NCBI GenBank assembly: GCA_017303755.1
Contig: JAFLBS010000001.1
Location: 496,001-560,000, forward strand
DNA: 64,000 bases
Source: Flavobacteriales bacterium
GTDB lineage: Bacteria; Bacteroidota; Bacteroidia; Flavobacteriales; Flavobacteriaceae
Direction: 5' to 3'
In this document: piece after piece, positions 44,642 through 53,979 of the stretch
Layout of the letters: the number at the start of each line of letters is the position of its first letter
Position numbering within the stretch: the first letter of the stretch is position 1
Notes under the pieces: model-generated
Seen by the model: only the letters and a program-made list of their open reading frames with translations
Databases searched by the model: none
What the model was told of the DNA's origin: nothing
Position numbers and translations under genes: made by a program

Positions 44642-44673
44642 AATAAGCTCCTAAATTTAGGAGCTTATTTTAT
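44642..44673. terminator. Bidirectional terminator, perfect 28-base palindrome
   Basis: The arm AATAAGCTCCTAAA (44642-44655) is followed immediately by its exact complement to 44669, then TTT. It sits between the convergent cupin and T9SS genes. Confidence 0.88.
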
Positions 44674-44687
44674 TGTAACAATGTCGA

Positions 44688-47600
44688 TTATAAAATCACT
44701 TTCTTAGTTATCACTTCTCCACTTTCAAGTAGCACTTTCACAATAACTGCTTGATTTTTTAAGTTTTGTTTTGATAGAATAACTTCTTGCGAAGTATCAT
44801 TTTTAGATTTTAAAATAGATCTTCCTAACACATCAAACACCTCAATTTCACTAATGTTTTCAATAGTTGAGCGAACAATAACATTCAACTCATCTGAAAC
44901 TATCATCACATTGTTTGTAGCATCAAATTCAGGATTAGTCAAGGCATTACTAGTATATTTTAATTCAAATCGATTGTTAAACGTACCCGAATCAGAACTG
45001 AATGAATAAGGTGTCGATTTTAAATCGTGAGTCACATTAAACACTTTATCTTCTAAAAACACATTTTGATTTTCAACAAAAAGTCCGTCGGCTGCAGCAA
45101 TAGCTATAGTATATTGACCCGTTTGTGGAATGACAACACCTAACTGAACAACATCATTTGAATCAAAAGGAGTTGGTCGTCCTTGAATGTGCATGCGTTC
45201 GTTATTAATTAACGAATAAATACTTTGAGACGATGTCGTAGGAGCAAATGCATCAAACAATCGGTCTCTTCCTTCAGTAGCTCCATCAACGTAACCAATT
45301 AACGTTCGTACCGAATTTTGATTTGAATTGACTAAATCCAACCAAATTCTACTTTTTTCTTCACCAACATTCACTTGATTTGAAGCACGATAAAACTGAC
45401 TGTTGTCGTAGGTTCTACTTCTCATTAAATTAGTAAACTGAACCGTGCTTGTAGCGGCTGTCCCTTCATTCATTAGAACAAAAAACGCTTGCCCACCAGC
45501 AATATAACCATTAAAACCAGCTGGTCCACTTACCGTTCCTGTTCCGTTGTGAACAATATAATCATTCACTGTATAATTGTATTGATAGCTTCCGTAAAAT
45601 GGATTAATTATCGCTGCTGGCAATGCACCGTGCGTCCATAATCGAATCGCTCCTTCAATATTAGTGTTGGCATTTAGAAAGTCTAAAGCTCTAATAGCCG
45701 AAGGATAAGGGTTTCCAACTAAATTCCAATTATCATCATTTACAGTGAACGGAATTCCGTTGGCACTTGTATAAGTAGCTAAAGTGGAAGCTACCATTGC
45801 TCCTCTTGAAATTGGAACTGAAATGATACCATTATTTTGTTTTCCTCCTGAAAAAGTAACCGTTAAATTTTGAAGTGCCGCATCATTGAATGTGTTTGGT
45901 CCGCGAACAATAAATCCTTCACCTGAACCCATAGTGCTTCCTGCTGCACTTACCCATGTTCCTAAACCACCATTTACATTATTCGCGGTTGTACTCCATT
46001 TCCAAATAAAATTGGAAGGAGTAGCAGGAGAGATATTATTCACATTATAACCTTCTAGCGGAGACGACCAATATACATAGTCACTTCTTCGCAAGGATGC
46101 GATTCGCTCGTAAGAAATTGTTCCTGTATTTACAGCATCATCATTCACTTGAACTAAACTACCATTGTTGGCGACAGAAAGAGTTCCGTTATTAATAATA
46201 TCACTCTGACTTTCGATATAATTTCCAGCAGTAATTTGAACCGTTCTACCCGATTTTATTTCACATTCGCAGGCTTGAACATCTCCATGAGAAGCGGTGT
46301 TGTATGCGCCATCAAAAATAGCCTTCGTATTTACATTTGGCACGCCAGCAGACCAAGCAGCACCATCCCAAGTAGTAATTACAGGAAGTTGGCCTTCAAT
46401 TTTGATATCATCAATTGCCCAGATTTCGTCTGAACGATCAACAGCTAGAGTAATTCTGATTAACAAACTCGCCGAAGAAGGAAGATTTCTAACATAATAC
46501 GTTGCTATTCCGTTGGCCAATTCAGCTCCTCCATTTCGAGTATCGATTGTAGCTCCATTATTAGTTCCTGTATAGTAAGCATTAAAAACTCCAGTCGCAT
46601 TAAAATCCCAACGCGAGTTAGAATATGCTCTCAAAACCGATTCGGTTGACCAATTCACACCACCATCAACACTAGTTTCTACCTGAACAAACTCGTTTAC
46701 ATCCAAACCTTGAGTAGTTCCTGTTCTAAATGCACCCACTTTTAAGGACAAGTAAATATTATTATATTGACTTACATCAATTGGAGACATCGTAATTATT
46801 GACGATTCAACTACATTTCCAGAAGCTGTTGTTCCAATTCCTGCCATTTGAAAAGAACGAGCACCAATGAATGCATTTCTGGGCCCAGAGCCATTATCAA
46901 AAGTTCCTCCTGCAAGATTTACTGTTCCATCGGTAGTATATGAGTAACCATAAGTTGGAGTAGCAGGAGCAACTTCAAAATCTTGAACCGCTAAAGTTTG
47001 AACAGCATTATTAGTACAAGGAGAAAACACGATTCCATTTCCAGAAATAGCAAATGTATATACTGGATCTAATGGTTCAGCCACTGTTCGTGCCGCATCC
47101 GTATAGACATTAAACGAAACCGTTGCATTTTTAATTCCCGATGAAGTAGGTGTAAAATTAATAGTGAATGAAGTGCTATTACCACTTCCTAAACCATTAT
47201 TGGTCGGTTGTGCTACTATACTAAACATGGGAGCATCAGCACCAGTGACAGTAACATTACTCAAATAAGTGGTTACTCCTGATAAATTACTAACCACAAA
47301 AGTATTTTGTTTGATACCAGTAGTAACCGCTACTGAACCAAAATTAGTTAAGTTGGTGAGCGCCGTTGTCGTTGACCCTTTTACAACATCATTTCCGTTT
47401 CCGTAGGCATAAATATTATTAGTTCCTTTAGCAGTTCCGCTGATGTTAAAATTATATGGATTTTCATCAGTATCAGAGTTGGCAATAACAATAGTAGCAT
47501 TCTTTGCTCCAGGTGAATTCGGATTGAACTCAACATCAAAAGTTAAGGATGATCCACCCGAAATAGCGTTGGAAGAAGGTTGAGCAATAACGGTAAACAA

Positions 47601-49520
47601 AGAGGCATGCGGACCTGTTACAGTTACATAAGGTGTTCCTGTTAAATTCAGCGCTGTTGAGCCTATGTTTTCAATAGTAAACGTACGAACTACAGTAGTT
47701 ACTCCAACCGTTGCTATTCCAAAAGCGGTGTGATTCGTTCCTACAGGATAAATACTATTATCAGGAATGGTTTGCCCATTTCCTTTCACATTCATTTCTA
47801 CCAAAGCCACTAGCGTTCCCGTTCCTTGAATAACAAAGTTGTATGGATTTTCGTTGGTATCATTGTTGTCTATGCGGAGTGTTGTACTTCTAATTCCAGC
47901 ACCAGCTGGAGTAAAGGTCACTGTGAAATCTAAAAATGTGCCTGCTGCTATAGTGGTTGGCAAAGTGATTCCAGAAACCACAAACTCAGTTGTGCTTCCA
48001 CCGACCATAAAAATATTTGTAATATTCAACACCGAATTACCTGTGTTTTCAATTCTGAAATTTTTAGCCTGATTATTACCCACAACTACAGTGGCAAAGA
48101 GCGTATTATCTGTTCCTTGTGGAGTTAAATCATTATCGGGAATAGTTGGATTAGCACCTACTATACCACGAACATTCATTTCAGGACCAATTAATGTAGA
48201 ACAATTGGTTACTGGGATTGTGGCAACAGTTCTGTAATTTAATGTCGTTGGATCAGATAGATACGAACTGAACGGCACAAGTGAAAAATAATACGTTGTT
48301 CCAGTATTTAAACCTGTTGCATTATAAGTAACTTGAGTCCCATTATTTGATGTATATCCATGAACAATCGCATCCCCAAAAACAGTTCCAGCGGCATGAA
48401 AAGCCCCATCAGTGGGAACTCCAGTTGGAGCAGCTCCAATTCGGTACAAAACAATATATCCATCACCACCAATGGTGTTGGCGGCACTGAATGATAGATT
48501 GATTTGTGTAGCATTAAAAGTAGAACAGCTAAAAGAAGCCGCGTGCGCAGTTGCTTCTGCAGCTAAAGTGATAAAAGTAATGCTTTCGGGTGTAGTTGTA
48601 TTATAACAAATATTGGTTCCGCTACCATTGTAAGCATAAACGGTTATGGTATATTGTGTCTCTGGCAACAAACCAGTAATTCCAGTTACTGTTGAACCGT
48701 TACTTCTATAAACAACCCTATTATTTACATCAATCTGACCCGCAGTTGCCCAAGCAGTATTCGGAATATAATTGGTTCCGTTTAGAGGAATCGCATTAGC
48801 AGAAGCTGATGGACGAATAACAACTATTGAACCCGTAGCTGTAGCTCCAGGAGTCCAAGAGATATCAGTTCCACCAACGGTTGTATTTGCGTTTGTTATG
48901 GTTGATGCTTGCGAAGTTGGTGTAGTGCACGGAGTAGTACAAGAAGCTGGCGAATCTCCAAAACCCGTCATCACATTTCCTGCAGCGATAGATGAAAATC
49001 GAGTACTGGGATCAGACCATCCATCAGTATCACCAACACACATTCCATCGTAAATCTGTAAATTATAATTAGCTGTTTCAACTCCGCTTCCACTCCAAAA
49101 TGCACCAGGATCAACTCCACACAAACCAAACATATCTTGGGTAACGCCTCCAAGAGCAACTCGTAATGCATCATCTCCATTAAATGTAAATGCAAAAGTT
49201 GTAGTCCCGCTGAAATTAGTTCCGTTAGTTGTTGTGTAAGTAACTAAATCAGCTGTTCCAATCACCCAAACTTTTCCTGCTTGTAAAGTTCCTGCAGTTA
49301 TATTTACAGAAGCAGTTGAACAAGCAGCACCATTTGTTCCTTGAAAAACCTGCAAATTATTCACTGCTGAAAAAACAATATCGCTCCCAGTAACATTGAA
49401 TATTTCAATTCCTTTTGGAGTAGTTCCTGAAGTTGTTTCAATGTATTGACTAATAACAACTGATTGTCCCCAAGAAAAAACACTGCACATCAGTGCAACA
49501 AGTAGTAATTTAAATTTCAT
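44688..49520 (-). CDS. Large modular secreted protein: lamin-tail, choice-of-anchor D repeats, T9SS tail
   Basis: 1610 residues. Signal peptide about 1-18. Residues about 20-190 look like a lamin-tail domain (VVISQYIETTSGTTPKGIEIFN). A fibronectin-III-like part follows (about 200-440). Three tandem choice-of-anchor D/ASPM-type domains come next (about 495-870), each with an EMNVxG start, an NxxxFRIENTGNSxLN core and an NENPYNFxIxGT end. The middle region (about 880-1100) contains a jelly-roll-like domain and a QTxAxxQDFEVxP opening. The C-terminus (about 1530-1610) is a T9SS sorting domain ending ITKKVIL. There is no recognisable catalytic site; it is probably a surface or adhesive protein. 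Confidence 0.85.
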   Translation of the reverse strand: MKFKLLLVALMCSVFSWGQSVVISQYIETTSGTTPKGIEIFNVTGSDIVFSAVNNLQVFQGTNGAACSTASVNITAGTLQAGKVWVIGTADLVTYTTTNGTNFSGTTTFAFTFNGDDALRVALGGVTQDMFGLCGVDPGAFWSGSGVETANYNLQIYDGMCVGDTDGWSDPSTRFSSIAAGNVMTGFGDSPASCTTPCTTPTSQASTITNANTTVGGTDISWTPGATATGSIVVIRPSASANAIPLNGTNYIPNTAWATAGQIDVNNRVVYRSNGSTVTGITGLLPETQYTITVYAYNGSGTNICYNTTTPESITFITLAAEATAHAASFSCSTFNATQINLSFSAANTIGGDGYIVLYRIGAAPTGVPTDGAFHAAGTVFGDAIVHGYTSNNGTQVTYNATGLNTGTTYYFSLVPFSSYLSDPTTLNYRTVATIPVTNCSTLIGPEMNVRGIVGANPTIPDNDLTPQGTDNTLFATVVVGNNQAKNFRIENTGNSVLNITNIFMVGGSTTEFVVSGITLPTTIAAGTFLDFTVTFTPAGAGIRSTTLRIDNNDTNENPYNFVIQGTGTLVALVEMNVKGNGQTIPDNSIYPVGTNHTAFGIATVGVTTVVRTFTIENIGSTALNLTGTPYVTVTGPHASLFTVIAQPSSNAISGGSSLTFDVEFNPNSPGAKNATIVIANSDTDENPYNFNISGTAKGTNNIYAYGNGNDVVKGSTTTALTNLTNFGSVAVTTGIKQNTFVVSNLSGVTTYLSNVTVTGADAPMFSIVAQPTNNGLGSGNSTSFTINFTPTSSGIKNATVSFNVYTDAARTVAEPLDPVYTFAISGNGIVFSPCTNNAVQTLAVQDFEVAPATPTYGYSYTTDGTVNLAGGTFDNGSGPRNAFIGARSFQMAGIGTTASGNVVESSIITMSPIDVSQYNNIYLSLKVGAFRTGTTQGLDVNEFVQVETSVDGGVNWSTESVLRAYSNSRWDFNATGVFNAYYTGTNNGATIDTRNGGAELANGIATYYVRNLPSSASLLIRITLAVDRSDEIWAIDDIKIEGQLPVITTWDGAAWSAGVPNVNTKAIFDGAYNTASHGDVQACECEIKSGRTVQITAGNYIESQSDIINNGTLSVANNGSLVQVNDDAVNTGTISYERIASLRRSDYVYWSSPLEGYNVNNISPATPSNFIWKWSTTANNVNGGLGTWVSAAGSTMGSGEGFIVRGPNTFNDAALQNLTVTFSGGKQNNGIISVPISRGAMVASTLATYTSANGIPFTVNDDNWNLVGNPYPSAIRALDFLNANTNIEGAIRLWTHGALPAAIINPFYGSYQYNYTVNDYIVHNGTGTVSGPAGFNGYIAGGQAFFVLMNEGTAATSTVQFTNLMRSRTYDNSQFYRASNQVNVGEEKSRIWLDLVNSNQNSVRTLIGYVDGATEGRDRLFDAFAPTTSSQSIYSLINNERMHIQGRPTPFDSNDVVQLGVVIPQTGQYTIAIAAADGLFVENQNVFLEDKVFNVTHDLKSTPYSFSSDSGTFNNRFELKYTSNALTNPEFDATNNVMIVSDELNVIVRSTIENISEIEVFDVLGRSILKSKNDTSQEVILSKQNLKNQAVIVKVLLESGEVITKKVIL

Positions 49521-49580
49521 ATCAAAAATGATAATAATTTTGTTTTTGTTTGAACTGATTTTTCCCCAAAAATCAGCCTA

Positions 49581-49610
49581 CAAATTTACTTCTAATTTGC
49601 ACAATTTCAA
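49581..49610 (-). promoter_or_regulatory. Promoter of the 1610-residue T9SS protein gene
   Basis: On the minus strand TTG (49610-49608), exactly 19 bases, then TAAATTTG (49588-49581). Predicted leader about 55 bases. Confidence 0.65.
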
Positions 49611-49618
49611 TACATTTG
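49611..49618 (+). promoter_or_regulatory. -7 element of recX
   Basis: TACATTTG matches TAnnTTTG. It is next to the -33 element of the divergent T9SS gene, so the two promoters abut or overlap. Confidence 0.45.
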
Positions 49619-49659
49619 CGTTATCAAATTATTAACAAACTCTCATCTTTTCAACCGTT

Positions 49660-50136
49660 TTGAACTCAAAGCCAACCAGTTCTGTAGAAGTAGTTTTACA
49701 AAAACTAGAATATTATTGCTCTTACCAAGAACGATGCCATGTAGAAGTGCAGGAAAAATTACGAGCATTTGACATTTCTGAACACGACAGAAATCGGGTA
49801 ATTGTTCACTTAATTGAGCATAATTTTTTAAATGAAGAACGATTTGCTTCTGTCTTTTCAATCAGTAAATTTCACCAAAAAAAATGGGGAAAAAACCGCA
49901 TCAAAAATGAATTAAAAGCCCGAAAAATATCGGATTATTTAATCACAAAAGCGCTGAAAGAAATTCCATCCGATGAATATGAAACTACTTTTGACCAGTT
50001 GTCTGAAAAATGTTGGGAATCCATAACTGAAAAAAACGCTTTAAAAAAGAGGAAAAAATTTTGCGATTACTTACTTCGAAAAGGCTGGGAAAGTGATTGG
50101 GTATATGAAAAAGTAAAAGAATTGGAATCCAAATAA
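49660..50136 (+). CDS. recX: Regulatory protein RecX
   Basis: 158 residues in the RecX fold of three-helix repeats. It inhibits or modulates RecA filaments. Seen: VLQKLEYYCSYQERCHVEVQEKL in repeat 1, HNFLNEERFASVFSISKFHQKKWGKNRIKNELKARKIS-type repeat 2, and a third repeat ending KGWESDWVYEKVKEL. The start is TTG 49660: the frame has a stop (TAA at 49633) shortly upstream and no ATG between. The predicted -7 box is at 49611. Confidence 0.88.
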   Translation: MNSKPTSSVEVVLQKLEYYCSYQERCHVEVQEKLRAFDISEHDRNRVIVHLIEHNFLNEERFASVFSISKFHQKKWGKNRIKNELKARKISDYLITKALKEIPSDEYETTFDQLSEKCWESITEKNALKKRKKFCDYLLRKGWESDWVYEKVKELESK

Positions 50137-50168
50137 AAAACCACTCATCCAATGAACAAGTGGTTTTC
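50137..50168. terminator. Bidirectional terminator between recX and amylase
   Basis: AAAACCACT and AGTGGTTTT pair around a 13-base loop with A and T runs outside, between convergent genes. Confidence 0.8.
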
Positions 50169-50186
50169 AACTGCATAAAAACTTAA

Positions 50187-52574
50187 TTAATTAACTAAAA
50201 CTACCTTTATCCGTTTATCTTCAGATTCGGTTTGAAGATGAACAATATACGTTCCTGATTGTAATTTACTACCTTCTAAAGTTTGCTCTTGATTACCTTC
50301 TTCAAGTTCTCCATCAATCAAAGTGGCGACTTTCTGTCCTAACAAATTATACACTGTCATCGTAACTTTTGATTTTTGATTCAATGAAAAAGCAATAGTC
50401 GTTGAATTGGTAAATGGATTGGGATAAGCCGTCAACTCAGAAAGCGAATTTTTAACAATTTCATCTTCTTCTTCGCCTATCATTCGAGCAGCATACGAAG
50501 CAGTATTCGGAATTTTTGGCGCGGTATACGTCACTTTTACAAAAACATTTTGCGCTGGATTTGTACCACTCGTATTTTTTACTTTAACCGTGTAGAATCC
50601 AGTTGCAGTTGGAGTGTAGGTTAATGTTAAATTTCCTAATCCACTAACTGTAGACACTATCGAACCTGCATTATTGTACAAATTCATGGTTAGATTTTTG
50701 GTTGTGTTGGTTGGAAATAAATTAACAGTAATGGTCTTTCCAGTTTCATCAAATACTTTTCCAACTGTTCGTAAAGCGGTTGAACTTGCTGGAATCGCGC
50801 CACCTTGTTTTAATGAACTTGCGTGCGCATCACCCAAATCATTGGCCATTTCCCATTCTTGTGTAGTGCTGCGTTGTGCAGGAGCAAATCCGCCAGTAAT
50901 TCCCGCCGGACCCCAAATGCAATAACCTCTTCTGATATTGCTTCCATCACAAGGTGGTGCCCAAATCGTTGCTTTTCCAGTCGCATCGGTCCAAATATCG
51001 GCCGAATTGGCTCCAGAATAATCGTGCAATTGTCGGTTCGGGCCAAAATCGGTTTGAATAGTCGCGCTTTGCCAAGACGAATAATTATCATTCACAGCAA
51101 TAATAGCATAACTGTTTTCTGGTCCAGCATTATAACCTCTTTCGATGATTAATAAATCGGCTGCTTGCCAACGTACTTTGTACGAACCTTTTTTAAAGTT
51201 GAGTTTTTGATGGCACCAAATTACATTGGCCACATCATCACGAATGGGCAAATCAACCGTACTTGTTGGCAAATGCGAATAGCGTTTACCTGTGCTTCCA
51301 ATGTTGAACAAATCTTCGAAAAACACTTGTGGCGAGCCATCAACAGCGAAAGCTATAGCATAAGCAGCACCCAAACGAACATTAAATGGATCAATGTGAC
51401 CGCCAATTTCGTTTCCTGTATCCCAACCGATGTAATTTCCGTTGGCATCTTTTTGAGGGCGAAACGTATCGTGATTATTTACAAAAGGCACAGTTCTGTA
51501 GCGATTTCCTTGTTGGTAACCCGGAATAGTTCCGATGTTAAAACCACCATTTCCATCAATCATCGCTTTAATTCCTTCTCTCAAACTAAAATCGAAAGTT
51601 CCTACTAAATCTTCTGAACCGCCATTACTCGTACGCACACTGTTAATCCACGAATCCATTGCTCCAGCGTTATTGATGTTTTCACCAACAGCAAACATAT
51701 TCGCACCGCCATTGGCCCATCCTGCATTGTATTTTAAATTGTAGATGAAATCCTGTAATGCCCAATGCGGATAATGTTTGGCTGCATCAAACCGGAATCC
51801 ATCGCTTCCTGTTTGTTTTTTGAACCAAATCAACCAATTTCGAGCACCGTTTCGCATATAATCGGATGATTGCGCTGGATTGTAGGTTGCATTGGAACTT
51901 GTACCATAGGCATTGGATTCATAACTGATATCGGGTCCAAACAAAATGGAATTCCACTCATTGGTATTGGCAACATTGAATTGATTCGGGTAGAAATTTT
52001 CCCAGTTTTTAGACCAACGACCACTTCTTGCCAAATAATTAGCTGCGGTTTCAGCTGAAGCTGGAGTAGAATAACTCACAAATCGGAAGTTTTTATACCC
52101 GCTGTTGGTTTGCATCGAGTAACTGTTCGGGTCTTGTCCTCCAGCTCCAGTGGCAGAACCTGCATCTCCAGAGTGATTGAGCACAACGTCTTGAATTACA
52201 TCAATTCCGTTAGCGTGTAAAACCGCAATTAATCGAAGCAATTCATCTTTGCTTCCCAAACGCGTTTTAGTACTTCCTTTTTGGTATTTATCGCCTAAAT
52301 CATAAAAATCAAATGGTCCGTAACCGTTGCTATTGGTTCCGGCATTTTTTTGACAAGGCGGAATCCAAACAGCATCAACGCCCATCTCACGGAGTCTTGG
52401 CGCCAAATCTGCTATATAGTTTGACCATCCATTAGGGTAATTATTATTCCAATAATCCCACCAAAATCCTTGAAGAACAACTTTTCCGTTCCATGGATTT
52501 TGCGATAGAGAAGTTTGTGAAAAAGTACAAAGTAAGAGTACTACCAGCAATAGTTTTTGGGTAATTTTTTTCAT
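50187..52574 (-). CDS. Secreted GH13 alpha-amylase with T9SS tail
   Basis: 795 residues. Signal peptide about 1-24 (ending SLSQ). The GH13 barrel starts at NPWNGKVVLQGFWWDY. Catalytic residues: nucleophile D263 in DGFRFDAAKH, acid/base E298 in FAVGENIN and D369 in FVNNHDTFR; DVVLNHSGDA is conserved region I. A C-terminal alpha-amylase beta domain and a second beta domain (TKNLTMNLYNN ... KVKNTSG) follow. The T9SS sorting domain is AYPNPFTNSTTIAFSL ... KRIKVVLVN. It degrades alpha-glucans outside the cell. The start at 52574 gives a clean signal peptide; ATG 52598 would add eight residues. Confidence 0.92.
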   Translation of the reverse strand: MKKITQKLLLVVLLLCTFSQTSLSQNPWNGKVVLQGFWWDYWNNNYPNGWSNYIADLAPRLREMGVDAVWIPPCQKNAGTNSNGYGPFDFYDLGDKYQKGSTKTRLGSKDELLRLIAVLHANGIDVIQDVVLNHSGDAGSATGAGGQDPNSYSMQTNSGYKNFRFVSYSTPASAETAANYLARSGRWSKNWENFYPNQFNVANTNEWNSILFGPDISYESNAYGTSSNATYNPAQSSDYMRNGARNWLIWFKKQTGSDGFRFDAAKHYPHWALQDFIYNLKYNAGWANGGANMFAVGENINNAGAMDSWINSVRTSNGGSEDLVGTFDFSLREGIKAMIDGNGGFNIGTIPGYQQGNRYRTVPFVNNHDTFRPQKDANGNYIGWDTGNEIGGHIDPFNVRLGAAYAIAFAVDGSPQVFFEDLFNIGSTGKRYSHLPTSTVDLPIRDDVANVIWCHQKLNFKKGSYKVRWQAADLLIIERGYNAGPENSYAIIAVNDNYSSWQSATIQTDFGPNRQLHDYSGANSADIWTDATGKATIWAPPCDGSNIRRGYCIWGPAGITGGFAPAQRSTTQEWEMANDLGDAHASSLKQGGAIPASSTALRTVGKVFDETGKTITVNLFPTNTTKNLTMNLYNNAGSIVSTVSGLGNLTLTYTPTATGFYTVKVKNTSGTNPAQNVFVKVTYTAPKIPNTASYAARMIGEEEDEIVKNSLSELTAYPNPFTNSTTIAFSLNQKSKVTMTVYNLLGQKVATLIDGELEEGNQEQTLEGSKLQSGTYIVHLQTESEDKRIKVVLVN

Positions 52575-52595
52575 ACGGTATAGTTTTGGTTTACT

Positions 52596-52628
52596 CAAAT
52601 CTAGGAGTAAAATTCAATACCATTGCAA
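52596..52628 (-). promoter_or_regulatory. Promoter of the amylase gene
   Basis: On the minus strand TTG (52628-52626), 22 bases, then TAGATTTG (52603-52596). It lies 21 bases upstream of the ATG. Confidence 0.45.
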
Positions 52629-52752
52629 ATAAAAAAATAAAAATTGGAGTAGTTAAACGATTTTTAGTTGGTTTACATCGGTGTTTTTTTCAAAATGATG
52701 ACAATTATTTAAAAACGTAAATAATTGTATAACAACATATTAAAGAATATTG

Positions 52753-53907
52753 TTATTTAGAAATCAAAACACTAACCGCATTCCCGCCGAAACCAACTGC
52801 ATTGATGAGTACTTTGTTGATTGATTTTCGAAGTTTTTGTTGTTCAGCAAAAGGCACTGAAATAAAATGATTGTGTTGCATCATTAGCATAGCTAATTCT
52901 AAATTTAGCATTCCGGAAGCACCAAATGTGTGTCCGACTTTCCATTTGTTGGTTGTAAGCATTGGAAGGTTGTTTCCAAAAACTTTTTGAATGGCTTTGT
53001 ATTCAGAAGTATCACCTTTTAACGTTCCAGGTGCATGCATCACAATCGCGTCAACTTCTTCTAATGCAGTGTTTTTAAGTGCCATTTTCATTGATTTCTG
53101 AAAACATTCGGCTTCGTCTGAAATAGAAATGTTGTGTTCCAAGGTATCGGTTGCATAGCCAATTCCTTCGATGTAAGCGAGTGCATTTTTTTGTTCACCT
53201 ATTTCGAGACAAGCAACTGCAGCACCTTCACCCAATACCATGCTGTTTTTAGTTTTATTTAAATCGAATGCTCTGCACGGAAATTTACCATCTTCTTTAG
53301 AATAGATTTTAAGTGCATTCATTTGTGCCAAAGTGAAAGCGGTTAATGGTGCTTCACTTCCGCCTACCAAAAACTTACTCGCCATTCCCGATTGTATCCA
53401 CGCAACAGCGTTTAAAATAGCATGTAAAGCGGTGGAGCAGGTTATAGAATGTGAAATTTCGGGCCCATTATTTTTTAAATCGTGTGCCACCCAAGATGAA
53501 ATGTTTCCTAAAGTTGTAGTTGGCGAAGCTAAAGTGGCGGTTTTACCCGTTTCGAGGAATTCTTTGTGGTATTTTTCAAATAATTGAGTAGCGCCACGAG
53601 AAGAACCGATATTTATGCCGAAATCATCGTCTTGTTTCCAACCCGCATTTTTAATGGCTTGTCGTGAAACCAAAATGGCAAGTAAAACGGTTTCGTCTAG
53701 CGATTTGTATTTTACGTCTTCGCTTTTAAGAAGTTCTATTTGATTTCTGATTTCATCTGGAATGACCGCTACAAATTGATTTTTCCCATTAATTTCTTTA
53801 GTAGAAATATGAGTAGAATCAGTTAGATAATTATCCCAAATTCCCTCAGGTTGATCGCCCAAAGGAGAAATAGAGGAAAGTGATATTATAGCGATTTTAG
53901 TTTTCAT
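52753..53907 (-). CDS. FabF-like beta-ketoacyl synthase in the biotin cluster
   Basis: 384 residues, a condensing enzyme of the KAS I/II fold. The catalytic triad is present: C157 in SITCSTALH, H291 in VMHAPGT and H326 in KWKVGHTFGASG. The motif around H291 reads HAPGT instead of the usual HGTST, although the alignment from Asp to Glu is gap-free. It is slightly shorter than FabF (about 410). It is last in line after bioF, bioD and bioA on the same strand, 73 bases from bioA. It may extend an acyl chain for pimeloyl-ACP, but general fatty-acid or secondary-lipid roles are possible. Confidence 0.85.
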   Translation of the reverse strand: MKTKIAIISLSSISPLGDQPEGIWDNYLTDSTHISTKEINGKNQFVAVIPDEIRNQIELLKSEDVKYKSLDETVLLAILVSRQAIKNAGWKQDDDFGINIGSSRGATQLFEKYHKEFLETGKTATLASPTTTLGNISSWVAHDLKNNGPEISHSITCSTALHAILNAVAWIQSGMASKFLVGGSEAPLTAFTLAQMNALKIYSKEDGKFPCRAFDLNKTKNSMVLGEGAAVACLEIGEQKNALAYIEGIGYATDTLEHNISISDEAECFQKSMKMALKNTALEEVDAIVMHAPGTLKGDTSEYKAIQKVFGNNLPMLTTNKWKVGHTFGASGMLNLELAMLMMQHNHFISVPFAEQQKLRKSINKVLINAVGFGGNAVSVLISK

Positions 53908-53915
53908 TTTTTTAG

Positions 53916-53965
53916 AACGCAGATGAAACGGATTTTCAAACGCAGATTCACACCGATTTAATTAC
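53916..53965. repeat. ACGCAGAT-type dispersed repeat
   Basis: AACGCAGATGAAACGGATTT and AACGCAGATTCACACCGATT are two imperfect tandem copies in the bioA-ketosynthase gap. The family looks like common Bacteroidetes intergenic repeats. Confidence 0.5.
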
Positions 53966-53979
53966 GATAGCATACAAAA

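Noticed and set aside
52701-52728. 10-base inverted repeat ACAATTATTT/AAATAATTGT near the ketosynthase end as a terminator
   Set aside because: It is AT-only and has no T run after it on the minus strand, so terminator function is doubtful.
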